A DNA stretch of 64,000 nucleotides from an uncultured Eubacteriales bacterium. Its GTDB lineage: Bacteria > Bacillota > Clostridia > Oscillospirales > CAG-272. The position numbers and the translations under genes are program-made. The stretch spans positions 496,001-560,000 of the forward strand of contig CAKSDZ010000001.1 in the NCBI GenBank assembly GCA_934446365.1. The letters are read 5' to 3'. Each line of letters opens with the position of its first letter. Position 1 is the stretch's first letter. Shown here piece after piece: positions 24,710 through 32,050 of this stretch. The notes below the pieces were generated by a model. That model saw nothing but the letters and a program-made list of their open reading frames with translations, ran no database searches and was not told the origin of the DNA.

Positions 24710-25657
24710 ATGAGAGCAGACGGAAAAAGAGTCAAAAATGTAGATCCGATGTATACGTTGGCGCCGTATTTTATGCGCACCCGTTCCGATGCGCAGAATG
24801 CGATTACCGTTACCGTTCCTTACGAAAACGTGCATAGTTATGTTATCGACGCAAGAAAGAAAGGCTTTCGTGTCAGCCACCTGACAGTCGTTATGGCGGC
24901 ACTGGTGCGTACCTTTTCACAATTCCCGCAGCTGAACCGTTTTGTCGTCAACAGCAAAATTTACGCGCATAACGAGCTGAAAATCGCGATGGTCGTTCTT
25001 CGCCCCTCCGACAATAACCCTTCCATGAGCAAAATGAAATTCGATTTATACGACACCATATACGATGTAAATGATAAAATCGAAGCTTTCATCGCGGAAA
25101 ACAATAAATCCTCAAGCAGTACCAGTACGGATAAGCTTTTCAGCGTACTCCTCAACTGCGGTCCCCTGATGCGCTTTATTCTCTGGCTCCTGCGCCTTCT
25201 TGACCGGCACGGCTGGCTTCCGAAGTTTGTCACCGACCTCAGTCCCTTTCATGGAAGCGCGGTGTTCACCAATCTCGCCAGCATCCGCACCAATCACATT
25301 TATCATCATGTATATGACTTCGGCACAATGGGCATGGTCATCGCGATGGGCAACAACATCGATACGCCGAAAACAAAAGCCGGCAATATCGTGATGGAAA
25401 AAGAAATTCCCTTCGGCATCGTGATGGACGAGCGCATCGCAGACGGTCATTATTACGCCACTGCGTTCGCAGCTATGGAAAAATATCTGAGAGATCCCTC
25501 CGTTTTGGAGCAGCCGCCGGAGACGGTCAACGTCGATTTCGAGTTTGAAACCCTGTCCGAACGCTTTAAAACCGAGAAAACCAAGCAAAAAGAAGCCAAA
25601 AAAGCGGAAAAAGCGAGAAAAAAAGCCGAGAAAAAGGCTTGTAAAAATCAACCATAA
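24710..25657 (+). CDS. Stand-alone 2-oxoacid dehydrogenase E2-like acyltransferase-fold protein
   Basis: 315 residues related to the catalytic (CAT-fold) domain of dihydrolipoamide acyltransferases. VSHLTVVMAALVRTF and LKIAMVVLRPSD lie in the first third; GSAVFTNLASI and a closing MDERIADGHYYATAFAAME correspond to the E2 active-site region DHRxxDG. The catalytic His is Glu here, and there is no lipoyl or subunit-binding domain, so ordinary E2 activity is unlikely. The last 40 residues are Lys/Ala/Glu-rich, a charged helix. It has a consensus promoter and its own terminator. Function unknown. Confidence 0.75.
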   Translation: MRADGKRVKNVDPMYTLAPYFMRTRSDAQNAITVTVPYENVHSYVIDARKKGFRVSHLTVVMAALVRTFSQFPQLNRFVVNSKIYAHNELKIAMVVLRPSDNNPSMSKMKFDLYDTIYDVNDKIEAFIAENNKSSSSTSTDKLFSVLLNCGPLMRFILWLLRLLDRHGWLPKFVTDLSPFHGSAVFTNLASIRTNHIYHHVYDFGTMGMVIAMGNNIDTPKTKAGNIVMEKEIPFGIVMDERIADGHYYATAFAAMEKYLRDPSVLEQPPETVNVDFEFETLSERFKTEKTKQKEAKKAEKARKKAEKKACKNQP

Positions 25658-25690
25658 AAACCGCGGTCTATGTTCATACCAAAAACACAT

Positions 25691-25723
25691 AGGACGGACA
25701 GATTCAAGCTGTCCGTCCTTTTT
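25691..25723 (+). terminator. Intrinsic terminator
   Basis: AGGACGGACAG and CTGTCCGTCCT form an 11-base stem with a seven-base loop, followed by TTTTT, just after the E2-like gene. Confidence 0.88.
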
Positions 25724-25871
25724 CTCGGCAACATCCGCTGTTCACTCACCTCTTTGATAATATATCGCAAATATGCAAAAAATAAAATTATCGTTTTTGA
25801 ACCTTTCGATCCCTTTTTTCATCTATATAGGCGAAATCAATTTCAAATTCAATTTGCGAGGAGGTGAGAAT

Positions 25872-27155
25872 ATGGATGATTTTTCACGTTTTCTTCATGA
25901 ATGCTATGGCGCTTTGGAACGGTTTGTAAAATTCAAAGTGGAAAACAAAACCGATGCGGAAGATATCATACAGGATACCTGTCTTGCAGCTTACACGAAT
26001 TTTGAATCCCTGATCAACAAAATGTCCTTCAAAGCGTGGATCATCAGCATTGCGAGAAACAAATGCAGCGAATATTACCGTAAAAAAGCTGCACAGATGG
26101 ATATTCCGTTGGAGACTTTGTCGGAATCTGTTCTGACAAAGGGGATTCACGGTATCACGGAAACAACGGCTGTCAGAGAAACGCTGGAATTGCTAAACGA
26201 TAAGGATAAACAAATCCTATTTTTGTATTATTTCAAAAGCATGCCGCAAAACGAGATCGCCCACAGACCGGGACTTCCGGTCGGAACCGTCAAAAGCAGA
26301 CTGTATCATGCAAAGCAGAACTTCAAAGAAAAATATCCGTATTCACCGAAAACGAAAGGAGATCACAATATGAAAACAATGCCTGCTGTCATGCCCGAAT
26401 ATAGGATAACAAAATCTGAGGAAAAACCGTTTTCTGTCAGATGGGAAGAAGTCATGGGCTGGTTTATCGTACCAAAGCTCGGAGAAAAGCTCTCGTGGGC
26501 CATGTATGAGTTTCCGTCGCGTAGGCGCACTGAAATGTGTCAGATGGAAGTGGTCGGCAAAGCGGAAATTCATGGAATCGAGGGAGTCGAAATCGTTTCA
26601 ACAGAATATGAACCTATGGAATATAACAGTGCCGGCGGACAAAAAGAAGCGGAACGGCATTTTATCGCGCAGCTTACCGATACCCATTGCAGACTTCTTG
26701 CCGAAAGTCACACCGAAAGCGGAATCAAAAAATATTACACTTTCCTTGACGGAAATGATTTTCTTGCCAATTGGGGCTTCGGAGAGGACAACTGCGGAAA
26801 CGAAGTAAACATTGTTCCGAAAGGAGAGATCATGCGGGACGAAAACGTCTTGACGACTGTCGAGAAGCCGTTTCTCCTCGATGTTGTCGGCAGATATACG
26901 GTAACGATCGGAGGGAAAAAATACGATACCGTTTGTGTTGTGGATTTTGGTTCCTATCAATCCGGCGCTGTTTCGGAACAGTTTATTGATCGTCATGGAA
27001 AAACGGTTCTTTGGCGCAGATTCAACCGGAATGACTGGGCATTTCACCGTTATCAGCAAAAATGGACCGATAGGCTTCCCGATAATGAGCGACTGAGCGT
27101 AAATGGCGAAACCTATGTCCACTGGTATGATTGCATTACGGATTATATCCTTTGA
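25872..27155 (+). CDS. ECF-type RNA polymerase sigma factor fused in frame to a C-terminal unknown domain
   Basis: 427 residues from an ATG with GAGGAGGTGAG before it. Residues 1-165 are a sigma-70 group 4 factor: region 2 YGALERFVKFKVENKTDAED with IIQDTCLAAYTNF, and region 4 RETLELLNDKDKQILFLYYF with LPVGTVKSRLYHAKQNFKEK. From about residue 167 (MKTMPAVMPEYRI) a separate, soluble, beta-rich domain of 261 residues follows, family not recognised. No membrane segment or zinc-binding anti-sigma motif is seen. The junction has its own ribosome site, so this looks like two genes whose separating stop is lost, or a dual-product gene. Upstream codons back to 25773 have no start signal. Confidence 0.82.
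   Translation: MDDFSRFLHECYGALERFVKFKVENKTDAEDIIQDTCLAAYTNFESLINKMSFKAWIISIARNKCSEYYRKKAAQMDIPLETLSESVLTKGIHGITETTAVRETLELLNDKDKQILFLYYFKSMPQNEIAHRPGLPVGTVKSRLYHAKQNFKEKYPYSPKTKGDHNMKTMPAVMPEYRITKSEEKPFSVRWEEVMGWFIVPKLGEKLSWAMYEFPSRRRTEMCQMEVVGKAEIHGIEGVEIVSTEYEPMEYNSAGGQKEAERHFIAQLTDTHCRLLAESHTESGIKKYYTFLDGNDFLANWGFGEDNCGNEVNIVPKGEIMRDENVLTTVEKPFLLDVVGRYTVTIGGKKYDTVCVVDFGSYQSGAVSEQFIDRHGKTVLWRRFNRNDWAFHRYQQKWTDRLPDNERLSVNGETYVHWYDCITDYIL
26355..26372 (+). promoter_or_regulatory. Internal ribosome binding site and ATG inside the sigma-factor fusion
   Basis: AAAGGAG at 26355-26361 stands nine bases before an ATG at 26370 that is in the same frame as the sigma factor. Initiation here would make the 261-residue C-terminal protein (26370..27155) alone. 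Confidence 0.7.
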
Positions 27156-27159
27156 CGCA

Positions 27160-27194
27160 AAATCCCGCAGATCATAACTTGGTCTGCGGGATTT
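27160..27194. terminator. Hairpin terminator after the sigma-factor fusion
   Basis: AAATCCCGCAGA and its complement form a 12-base stem with an 11-base loop, followed by ATTTATT. It lies between convergent genes and may serve queT on the other strand too. Confidence 0.75.
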
Positions 27195-27234
27195 ATTCCA
27201 TCTTAAAATTACGGTGATGCGACTGCGGCCGCCT

Positions 27235-27729
27235 TTACAGACAGTCAAGCCCCATCGGCTTTTTATACCGACTCACAAGTATGTGCAGCAGTACGCCGAG
27301 CACACCGCAGGTCACAACCTCTCCGATTCCGACCGTCAGCATAAGATACGGAATCATATCCTCGACGCCGTATGCATATTTCAGTACAAACGGCACAATC
27401 AGGGTGTTCGCCAAAATCGGCGGGATTACCGCAAGATACTTGTTGCGGCGCAGAAGATAGGTACCGACAGCGCCGATCAGCGTCGCGATGGGGCCGAATA
27501 AGATATCCCAAAAAACGCAGCCCGTCAGAATGTTGGACAGCAGACAGCCGATATACAGTCCCGGAATCGCCGCCGGCGTAAAGCACGCCATAATGCAGAG
27601 TGCCTCGGAAAGCCGGAACTGGATCACCCCGCTTGCAAGCCCCAACAGGGAGGCAAGATAGGTCAGCAGGACGTACAGAGCGGCGATGATCGCGCCCCAT
27701 GTCAAGTAACGAATGCTCTTGTTTTCCAT
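27235..27729 (-). CDS. queT: QueT family queuosine-precursor (preQ0/preQ1) ECF transporter S component
   Basis: 164 residues with five or six hydrophobic segments. Opening MENKSIRYLTWGAIIAALYV, then GVIQFRLSEALCIMACFTPAAIPG and VFWDILFGPIATLIGAVGTY, are typical of QueT. The protein takes up queuosine precursors together with the shared ECF module, encoded elsewhere. The preQ1-I riboswitch directly upstream confirms the role independently. No queC/D/E/F genes are nearby, so the cell may rely on salvage. Confidence 0.93.
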   Translation of the reverse strand: MENKSIRYLTWGAIIAALYVLLTYLASLLGLASGVIQFRLSEALCIMACFTPAAIPGLYIGCLLSNILTGCVFWDILFGPIATLIGAVGTYLLRRNKYLAVIPPILANTLIVPFVLKYAYGVEDMIPYLMLTVGIGEVVTCGVLGVLLHILVSRYKKPMGLDCL

Positions 27730-27739
27730 AATTTTGATT

Positions 27740-27782
27740 CTCCTTAGTTTTGTTTTAAGTGAGGATGGTTACGAACTCACTG
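27740..27782 (-). ncRNA. PreQ1-I riboswitch controlling queT
   Basis: On the minus strand the leader begins GTGAGTTCGTAACCATCCTC (stem GTGAG/CTCAC with the C-rich loop), then the A-rich tail ACTTAAAACAAAACTAAGG, the compact preQ1-I pattern. The tail runs into the queT ribosome site (AAGGAG), so ligand-bound pseudoknotting would hide the site: translational repression at high preQ1. The promoter places +1 almost exactly at the first stem base. Confidence 0.92.
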
Positions 27783-27788
27783 CGGGCT

Positions 27789-27816
27789 ATTATATCACAA
27801 ATTCAAGAAAATGCAA
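27789..27816 (-). promoter_or_regulatory. Predicted promoter of the preQ1 riboswitch-queT transcript
   Basis: Minus strand TTGCAT (27816-27811), 16 bases, then extended -10 TGATATAAT with TATAAT at 27794-27789. Confidence 0.7.
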
Positions 27817-27827
27817 GAGAAATATCC

Positions 27828-27860
27828 AAAGAAAAAGACGTCCATGACGTCTTTTTCTTT
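27828..27860 (-). terminator. Intrinsic terminator after the TM2 gene
   Basis: A 14-base perfect stem (AAAGAAAAAGACGT and its complement) with a five-base loop and T-rich end on both strands, immediately beyond the TM2 stop codon. Confidence 0.8.
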
Positions 27861-27864
27861 TAGG

Positions 27865-28070
27865 TCATTTTGTGAGCAAAAGCCCTTGCTTATCCTTTGC
27901 TTTCCCGCAAAGCATGACGATGAAGTCGACTATGGTGCCGATTCCGAGAATACCGCCGGTCAGAAGCCACAGAATTCCCGTGCCGATCTTCCCCATGTAA
28001 AATCTGTGAATCCCAAGACGCCCAAGAAAAAACACAGAAGTGCCGCCGTCGTTTTTGATTTTTCGGGCAT
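27865..28070 (-). pseudogene. TM2 domain protein gene broken by a one-base frameshift
   Basis: From the ATG at 28070 (AAAGGGG upstream) the frame reads MPEKSKTTAALLCFF, then loses register in a run of six A (28027-28032 on the plus strand). One frame over it continues as LGIHRFYMGKIGTGILWLL and GGILGIGTIVDFIVM to a stop at 27865. GIHRFYMGK and the two hydrophobic helices are the TM2 signature. The total of 206 bases is one short of a multiple of three, so one extra A in the run would restore a 68-residue protein. Either a phase-variable or dead gene, or a homopolymer sequencing error. Confidence 0.75.
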
Positions 28071-28096
28071 GTCTTTATCCCCTTTCCGCCATTTAA

Positions 28097-28109
28097 TAAC
28101 AAATTGTTA
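28097..28109. promoter_or_regulatory. Candidate operator dyad for the small XRE regulator
   Basis: TAACAA-A-TTGTTA, a perfect 13-base dyad between the divergent TM2 and XRE genes, 53 bases before the XRE start. Position and symmetry suit autorepression; this is inference. Confidence 0.45.
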
Positions 28110-28161
28110 CTATGATGTCAAGAAGAAATTTGATAAATTTTCGGGAAAGGAGAATCGAAGC

Positions 28162-28374
28162 ATGGTGGGGCTGAGGGGTCTGCGGGAAATCCGGCGAAAA
28201 AAGGGATACAGCCAGTTAAAAGCGGCGATGGAGCTTTGCATCAGCCGCGAGGCGCTGTCCTATTATGAAAACGGAAAAAGAAGCCCTGACATCGATATGC
28301 TCATAAAGCTCTCCGAATATTTTCATGTATCCATCGATTATCTGATTACGGGAAAAGAATTTCAGCAAAAATAA
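28162..28374 (+). CDS. Small XRE/Cro-family HTH transcriptional regulator
   Basis: 70 residues, a single HTH_3 domain: GLRGLREIRRKKGYSQLKAA as the first helices, LCISREALSYYENGKRSPDI as the recognition helix and following turn, and LSEYFHVSIDYLITG at the end. Such one-domain repressors control few nearby genes. The frame is open far upstream, but AAAGGAG eleven bases before the ATG at 28162 and domain limits choose this start. It is divergent from the TM2 gene with a dyad between them, and ends in a strong terminator. Confidence 0.88.
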   Translation: MVGLRGLREIRRKKGYSQLKAAMELCISREALSYYENGKRSPDIDMLIKLSEYFHVSIDYLITGKEFQQK

Positions 28375-28400
28375 AGGAGCGGAAGTTTCCGCTCCTTTTT
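28373..28400. terminator. Bidirectional intrinsic terminator
   Basis: AAAGGAGCGGAA and its complement, two-base loop, followed by T-run; begins in the XRE stop codon and separates it from the convergent CNNM/CorC gene. Confidence 0.9.
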
Positions 28401-28425
28401 CAGTATTGCCCGACTTTGGATAAAG

Positions 28426-29748
28426 TCAATCCTCATCGGCCGTCTCTGTTGTTTCTCTTTCTTTTTTCCGCACAACCGTGCTCTCGATTCTGTGATCCTC
28501 CACCGAAACGACCTGTATTTTCAGGTCATCGGTTTCAAGTTCAAGGGTCGTGCCGTCGTCCGGCACGGCGCCGAGAAGGCCGAAGATATAGCCGCCGAAA
28601 GTGTCGCATTCCTCCGCATCAAATGAAAGCTCCAGCTCCTCGCCGACCTTTTCAAGCGACGCGGCACCGGCAATACGCCACTCATTCTCACCGAGCTTTT
28701 CAATCTCCAAGGAATATTCCTCATCCTTATCGACAAGGTCGCCTACCAAAAGTTCAAGAAGATCGTGCATGGTCACGACACCGCTCATGCCGCCGTATTC
28801 GTCAATGACGATGGCAAAATAGTTGCGGGTCTCCTTCATATTTTGGAAAAGCACATCGGCTTTCATATTTTCCGGGACGAAATACGGCTTTTCCGCCGCC
28901 GCGCGGATAACCGCTTCGGGCGTCGAATTGTCCGTTCTGAAAAATTTCTTGATGTTCAAAACGCCGATAACGTCGTCGGTATCCTCGCCGCAGATCGGAT
29001 AGAAGCTGTGGCGGGTTTCGGCAATCGTTTTTTTCCACTCGGAAAGCGGGTCCTCTTTATAAAGAATGGTGACATCGCGTCTGTGCGTGCATATTTCGGA
29101 AATCGAAATATCGTCGAATTCAAATACATTCTGAATCATTTCGTTTTCCATGCTGTCGATGGTGCCCCGCTCGCTTCCGGTATCGAGCATCATACGGATT
29201 TCCTCCTCGGTCACGGCATCCCCTTGCTCATTAGGGTCGATATGGAAAAGCCGGAGCAGTCCGTTTGTCGATTTCGTCAAAATCCAGACAAACGGTGCAA
29301 ATACGCAGGAGACGAATTTCAGCGTGCCGGACATACCGAGCGCCATTTTCTCTGCGTTCTTCATCGCAAGCCGCTTTGGCACCAGCTCGCCGAAAACGAT
29401 GCTGAAATACGAGAGAATCAGTGTAATGACAAACACGCAGATGGAATTCAGCGTGCTCTCGGAAATGCCGACACCAAGCCCGACAAGCCATTTTACAAGC
29501 GGATCTGCGAAATTATCCGCGGCATATGCGCTTCCGAGAAGTCCCGCAAGTGTGATTGCCACTTGGATCGTCGAAAGAAATTTAGACGGATTTTTGGTCA
29601 GAGAAAGCAGCCTCTTCGCTTTTTTATCGCCCTCCTCCGACAGCTTTTCAAGCTTTGCTTCATTGGTTGAAATGACCGCGATTTCCGCACTGGCAAAAAC
29701 CGCGTTTAAAAAAATAAGTACGATCTGTAATATAATTGCGCCTATCAT
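28426..29748 (-). CDS. CNNM/CorC (HlyC) family transporter, putative magnesium/cation efflux protein
   Basis: 440 residues: an N-terminal DUF21 (CNNM) membrane domain with about four helices (MIGAIILQIVLIFLNAVFAS, then LSYFSIVFGELVPKRLAMK), a pair of CBS domains (about 200-330, with DDVIGVLNIKKFF and VIDEYGGMSGVVTMHDLLE), and a C-terminal CorC_HlyC domain. Members export Mg2+ or cobalt (for example MpfA of Staphylococcus). AGAGGAG precedes the ATG. About 70 bases further upstream is an intrinsic terminator, and before that a 23-codon ORF and strong promoter, so expression may depend on read-through. The tail is acidic (TTETADED). Confidence 0.9.
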   Translation of the reverse strand: MIGAIILQIVLIFLNAVFASAEIAVISTNEAKLEKLSEEGDKKAKRLLSLTKNPSKFLSTIQVAITLAGLLGSAYAADNFADPLVKWLVGLGVGISESTLNSICVFVITLILSYFSIVFGELVPKRLAMKNAEKMALGMSGTLKFVSCVFAPFVWILTKSTNGLLRLFHIDPNEQGDAVTEEEIRMMLDTGSERGTIDSMENEMIQNVFEFDDISISEICTHRRDVTILYKEDPLSEWKKTIAETRHSFYPICGEDTDDVIGVLNIKKFFRTDNSTPEAVIRAAAEKPYFVPENMKADVLFQNMKETRNYFAIVIDEYGGMSGVVTMHDLLELLVGDLVDKDEEYSLEIEKLGENEWRIAGAASLEKVGEELELSFDAEECDTFGGYIFGLLGAVPDDGTTLELETDDLKIQVVSVEDHRIESTVVRKKERETTETADED

Positions 29749-29820
29749 GGTTCTCCTCTGTTTCCTATTCAGTAGTTCTCACTGTTAGTTTCATTGTAAT
29801 TTTATAAAAATATGCAAAAA

Positions 29821-29858
29821 GGCACAGCCTATGCCGCCAGACGGTCATAGGCTATGCC
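29821..29858 (-). terminator. Intrinsic terminator in the leader of the CNNM/CorC gene
   Basis: On the minus strand GGCATAGCCTATG pairs with CATAGGCTGTGCC (one wobble) around an inner CCG/CGG stem, followed by TTTTT. It starts seven bases after the stop of the 23-codon ORF and ends 72 bases before the transporter start, the place of an attenuator. Confidence 0.88.
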
Positions 29859-29865
29859 CCATTCT

Positions 29866-29937
29866 CTATAAAATTAAATGAAATGTATGTACAGCAAAGT
29901 AGTTGTCGTCGTCGTCCGTACTGCCGCCGTCATCCAT
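29866..29937 (-). CDS. 23-residue Asp-rich leader peptide
   Basis: The minus strand has AAGGAGAGTGAAAGGGA then ATG and the peptide MDDGGSTDDDDNYFAVHTF followed by HLIL and TAG. A near-consensus promoter lies just upstream and a strong terminator starts seven bases after the stop, so a ribosome at the end of this ORF would cover the terminator's first arm. The DDDD run recalls the acidic stretches of Mg2+-sensing leader peptides such as E. coli MgtL, where they destabilise ribosomes. Alternative: a free-standing micropeptide, or a remnant of another transporter gene's N-terminus. Too short for family assignment. Confidence 0.6.
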   Translation of the reverse strand: MDDGGSTDDDDNYFAVHTFHLIL

Positions 29938-29972
29938 TCCCTTTCACTCTCCTTCAAAATTGTTTTGGATGT

Positions 29973-30001
29973 ATCATATCATAAAAACGGTGCGATGTCA
30001 A
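29973..30001 (-). promoter_or_regulatory. Strong sigma-A promoter of the CNNM/CorC leader
   Basis: Minus strand TTGACA (30001-29996), 17-base spacer, TATGAT (29978-29973); predicted +1 near 29966, about 30 bases before the leader peptide ATG. Confidence 0.85.
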
Positions 30002-30112
30002 GACAGAGCACCGATTATTTATATTTTATTTATAGATTCTTCACATTATGCCGCCTCCCCGCAAGCCATACAAAAAATTCATAATTTCCGCGCTGAAAAT
30101 CCTGAAAACAGG

Positions 30113-30141
30113 TTGAATTTATGGGAAATCTATGATAAGAT
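30113..30141 (+). promoter_or_regulatory. Predicted promoter for the phosphate transporter operon
   Basis: TTGAAT at 30113 and TAAGAT at 30136, 17-base spacer. The leader carries a CCGGCG/CGCCGG hairpin near 30205-30225 just before the ribosome site. Confidence 0.5.
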
Positions 30142-30240
30142 AAGTAAGAAATATCGTTTATTCAAAGCAAAATCAAGAGATGCCCCGGCATCCGCCAATC
30201 GAAAGGCCGGCGAACTTCCCGCCGGAAAAGGTACCTCGGT

Positions 30241-31293
30241 TTGGAATTTGAATTTACTTGGTTTATCGAACAGCTCCTCTCAAATCCCGTGCTGTGCATC
30301 ACGACGCTCCTCACCTTAGGCGTCATCTTTGTCAACGGCTGGACGGACGCGCCAAACGCCATTGCGACCTGTGTTGCCACGAGGGCGATGCCGCCCCGTG
30401 CGGCGGTCCTCATGTCCGCCGTATTCAATTTCCTCGGCGTTTTCGTCATGACGCTCCTCAACTCCACGGTAGCCATGACCATCAAAAATATGGTCGATTT
30501 CAACGGAAACAGCAAGGAGGCGACGACCGCGCTCTGCGCCGCGCTTTTCGCCATCATCGTTTGGGCGACGCTCGCGTGGTACTTTGGGATCCCCACGAGT
30601 GAAAGCCATGCGCTGATTGCCGGTCTTTCCGGCGCCGCCATCGCTTTTCACGGCAATTTCGACGGCATCAACGGCGGCGAATGGGTCAAGGTAATCTATG
30701 GACTCGTGCTTTCCACCGTCCTCGGCTTTTGCAGCGGCTTTCTCTTCACCAAGCTCACCGAGGCGATCTTCCGAAAGACCGACCGGAGAAAAAACACAGG
30801 CTTCTTCAAGGGAGCGCAGATTTTCGGCGGCGCCGCCATGTCATTTATGCACGGTGCGCAGGACGGGCAGAAGTTTATGGGCGTTATGATCCTCAGCGTC
30901 TTTCTCGCCAACGGCAGCGACACGACCGGAGACGTCGCCCTGCCGATCTGGATGATGGTGATCTGTTCGGTCATTATGGCGCTCGGCACCTCGCTCGGCG
31001 GCTACAAAATTATCAAATCCGTCGGCATGGATATGGTCAAGCTTGAAAGCTATCAGGGCTTTTCCGCGGATATCGCAGGCGCTTTCTGCCTCTTGCTGTC
31101 CTCCGTTTTCGGCATCCCCGTCAGCACGACACATACCAAGACGACCGCGATCATGGGTGTCGGCGCAACCAAGCGGCTTTCCGCCATCAATTTCGGCGTC
31201 GTGAAGGATATGGTGCTCACATGGGTGCTCACTTTCCCCGGCTGCGGCCTTATCAGTTTCCTTATGGCAAAACTTTTCATGGCAATTTTTTAA
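30241..31293 (+). CDS. PiT family inorganic phosphate transporter
   Basis: 350 residues, roughly ten membrane helices. The two PiT signature repeats are visible: VNGWTDAPNAIATCV near residue 31 and MSFMHGAQDGQKFMG near 200, plus the paired IPTSESHALIAGLSGA and IPVSTTHTKTTAIMG segments. It moves phosphate, often as a metal-phosphate complex, by ion gradient. Translation probably starts at TTG, since no ATG or GTG fits; AAAGG is about ten bases upstream. A DUF47 gene follows, the usual partner. Confidence 0.93.
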   Translation: MEFEFTWFIEQLLSNPVLCITTLLTLGVIFVNGWTDAPNAIATCVATRAMPPRAAVLMSAVFNFLGVFVMTLLNSTVAMTIKNMVDFNGNSKEATTALCAALFAIIVWATLAWYFGIPTSESHALIAGLSGAAIAFHGNFDGINGGEWVKVIYGLVLSTVLGFCSGFLFTKLTEAIFRKTDRRKNTGFFKGAQIFGGAAMSFMHGAQDGQKFMGVMILSVFLANGSDTTGDVALPIWMMVICSVIMALGTSLGGYKIIKSVGMDMVKLESYQGFSADIAGAFCLLLSSVFGIPVSTTHTKTTAIMGVGATKRLSAINFGVVKDMVLTWVLTFPGCGLISFLMAKLFMAIF

Positions 31294-31396
31294 ATTTTCT
31301 CATATCCTGATTTGACGAGCTTTCTTTTCAACATAGACTTTTGAAAGAAATCCAATATTCCGATTTTCATCCAAAACTTTTTCGGAGGTACAAGCC

Positions 31397-32020
31397 ATGT
31401 CTTCCAAAAGCGATTCCTATTATTTTAACACCTTTGCGGAGTGCGCCTCGCTCGCCTGCGAGGCGGCGGAGGTGCTCCATTCCGTGCTTACAAAATTCAA
31501 GTCCGAGGAAATCGACGACATCATGCGGGAGCTCCACGAGGTCGAGCACAAGGCGGACGAAAAAAAGCACGATATGCTTTCCGCCCTTTTAAAAGCGTTC
31601 ATCACGCCGATCGAACGCGACGACATCATGAATCTCAGTCAGGCGATCGACGATATCACCGATTCCGTCGAGGACGTCGTCATTCAGATCAATATGGATC
31701 AGGTCAAGTCCATCCGTCCGGACAGCATCGAGTTTTCGGAGCTGCTCATCCGCTGCTGCCAGAAAGTAAAGGAGCTGCTTGACGAGTTCCGCAATTTCAA
31801 GAAATCCAAAACCATCAAGGATGTCATCATCGAAATCAATCGCCTTGAAGAAGAGGGCGACGCACTCTATATCTCCGTGATGAAAAATCTTCACGCGACA
31901 AGCCGCGATCCCATCGAAATCATCGTGTGGCGCGACATTTACAAGGCGTTTGAAAACGTCTGCGACTACTGTGAGGATGTCGCCAATATCGTGGAGGGCA
32001 TCGTAATCGGCAACCTATAA
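31397..32020 (+). CDS. DUF47 family (PhoU-like) phosphate-transport accessory protein
   Basis: 207 residues, all-helical by sequence, with the PhoU-like repeats LHEVEHKADEKKHDM and IIEINRLEEEGDALYISVM, whose Glu/Asp-rich ExxxD segments bind metal clusters in this fold. DUF47 proteins (YkaA, Pit accessory) tune the adjacent PiT transporter. A ribosome site CGGAGG precedes the ATG. Gap to the transporter is 103 bases, with no terminator seen, so they are likely co-transcribed. Confidence 0.92.
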   Translation: MSSKSDSYYFNTFAECASLACEAAEVLHSVLTKFKSEEIDDIMRELHEVEHKADEKKHDMLSALLKAFITPIERDDIMNLSQAIDDITDSVEDVVIQINMDQVKSIRPDSIEFSELLIRCCQKVKELLDEFRNFKKSKTIKDVIIEINRLEEEGDALYISVMKNLHATSRDPIEIIVWRDIYKAFENVCDYCEDVANIVEGIVIGNL

Positions 32021-32050
32021 AAATCCGGACAGGAAAGGAGCATACGCGAA

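Noticed and set aside
27890..28102. A 70-codon minus-strand frame with Arg/His-rich product
   Set aside because: The other two minus frames together give a TM2 protein with start signal and terminator, so this frame is an out-of-register reading of that broken gene.
27811..28161. A 117-codon upstream extension of the small XRE regulator
   Set aside because: It crosses the TM2 gene region antisense, has no domain, and a good ribosome site marks the internal ATG at 28162.
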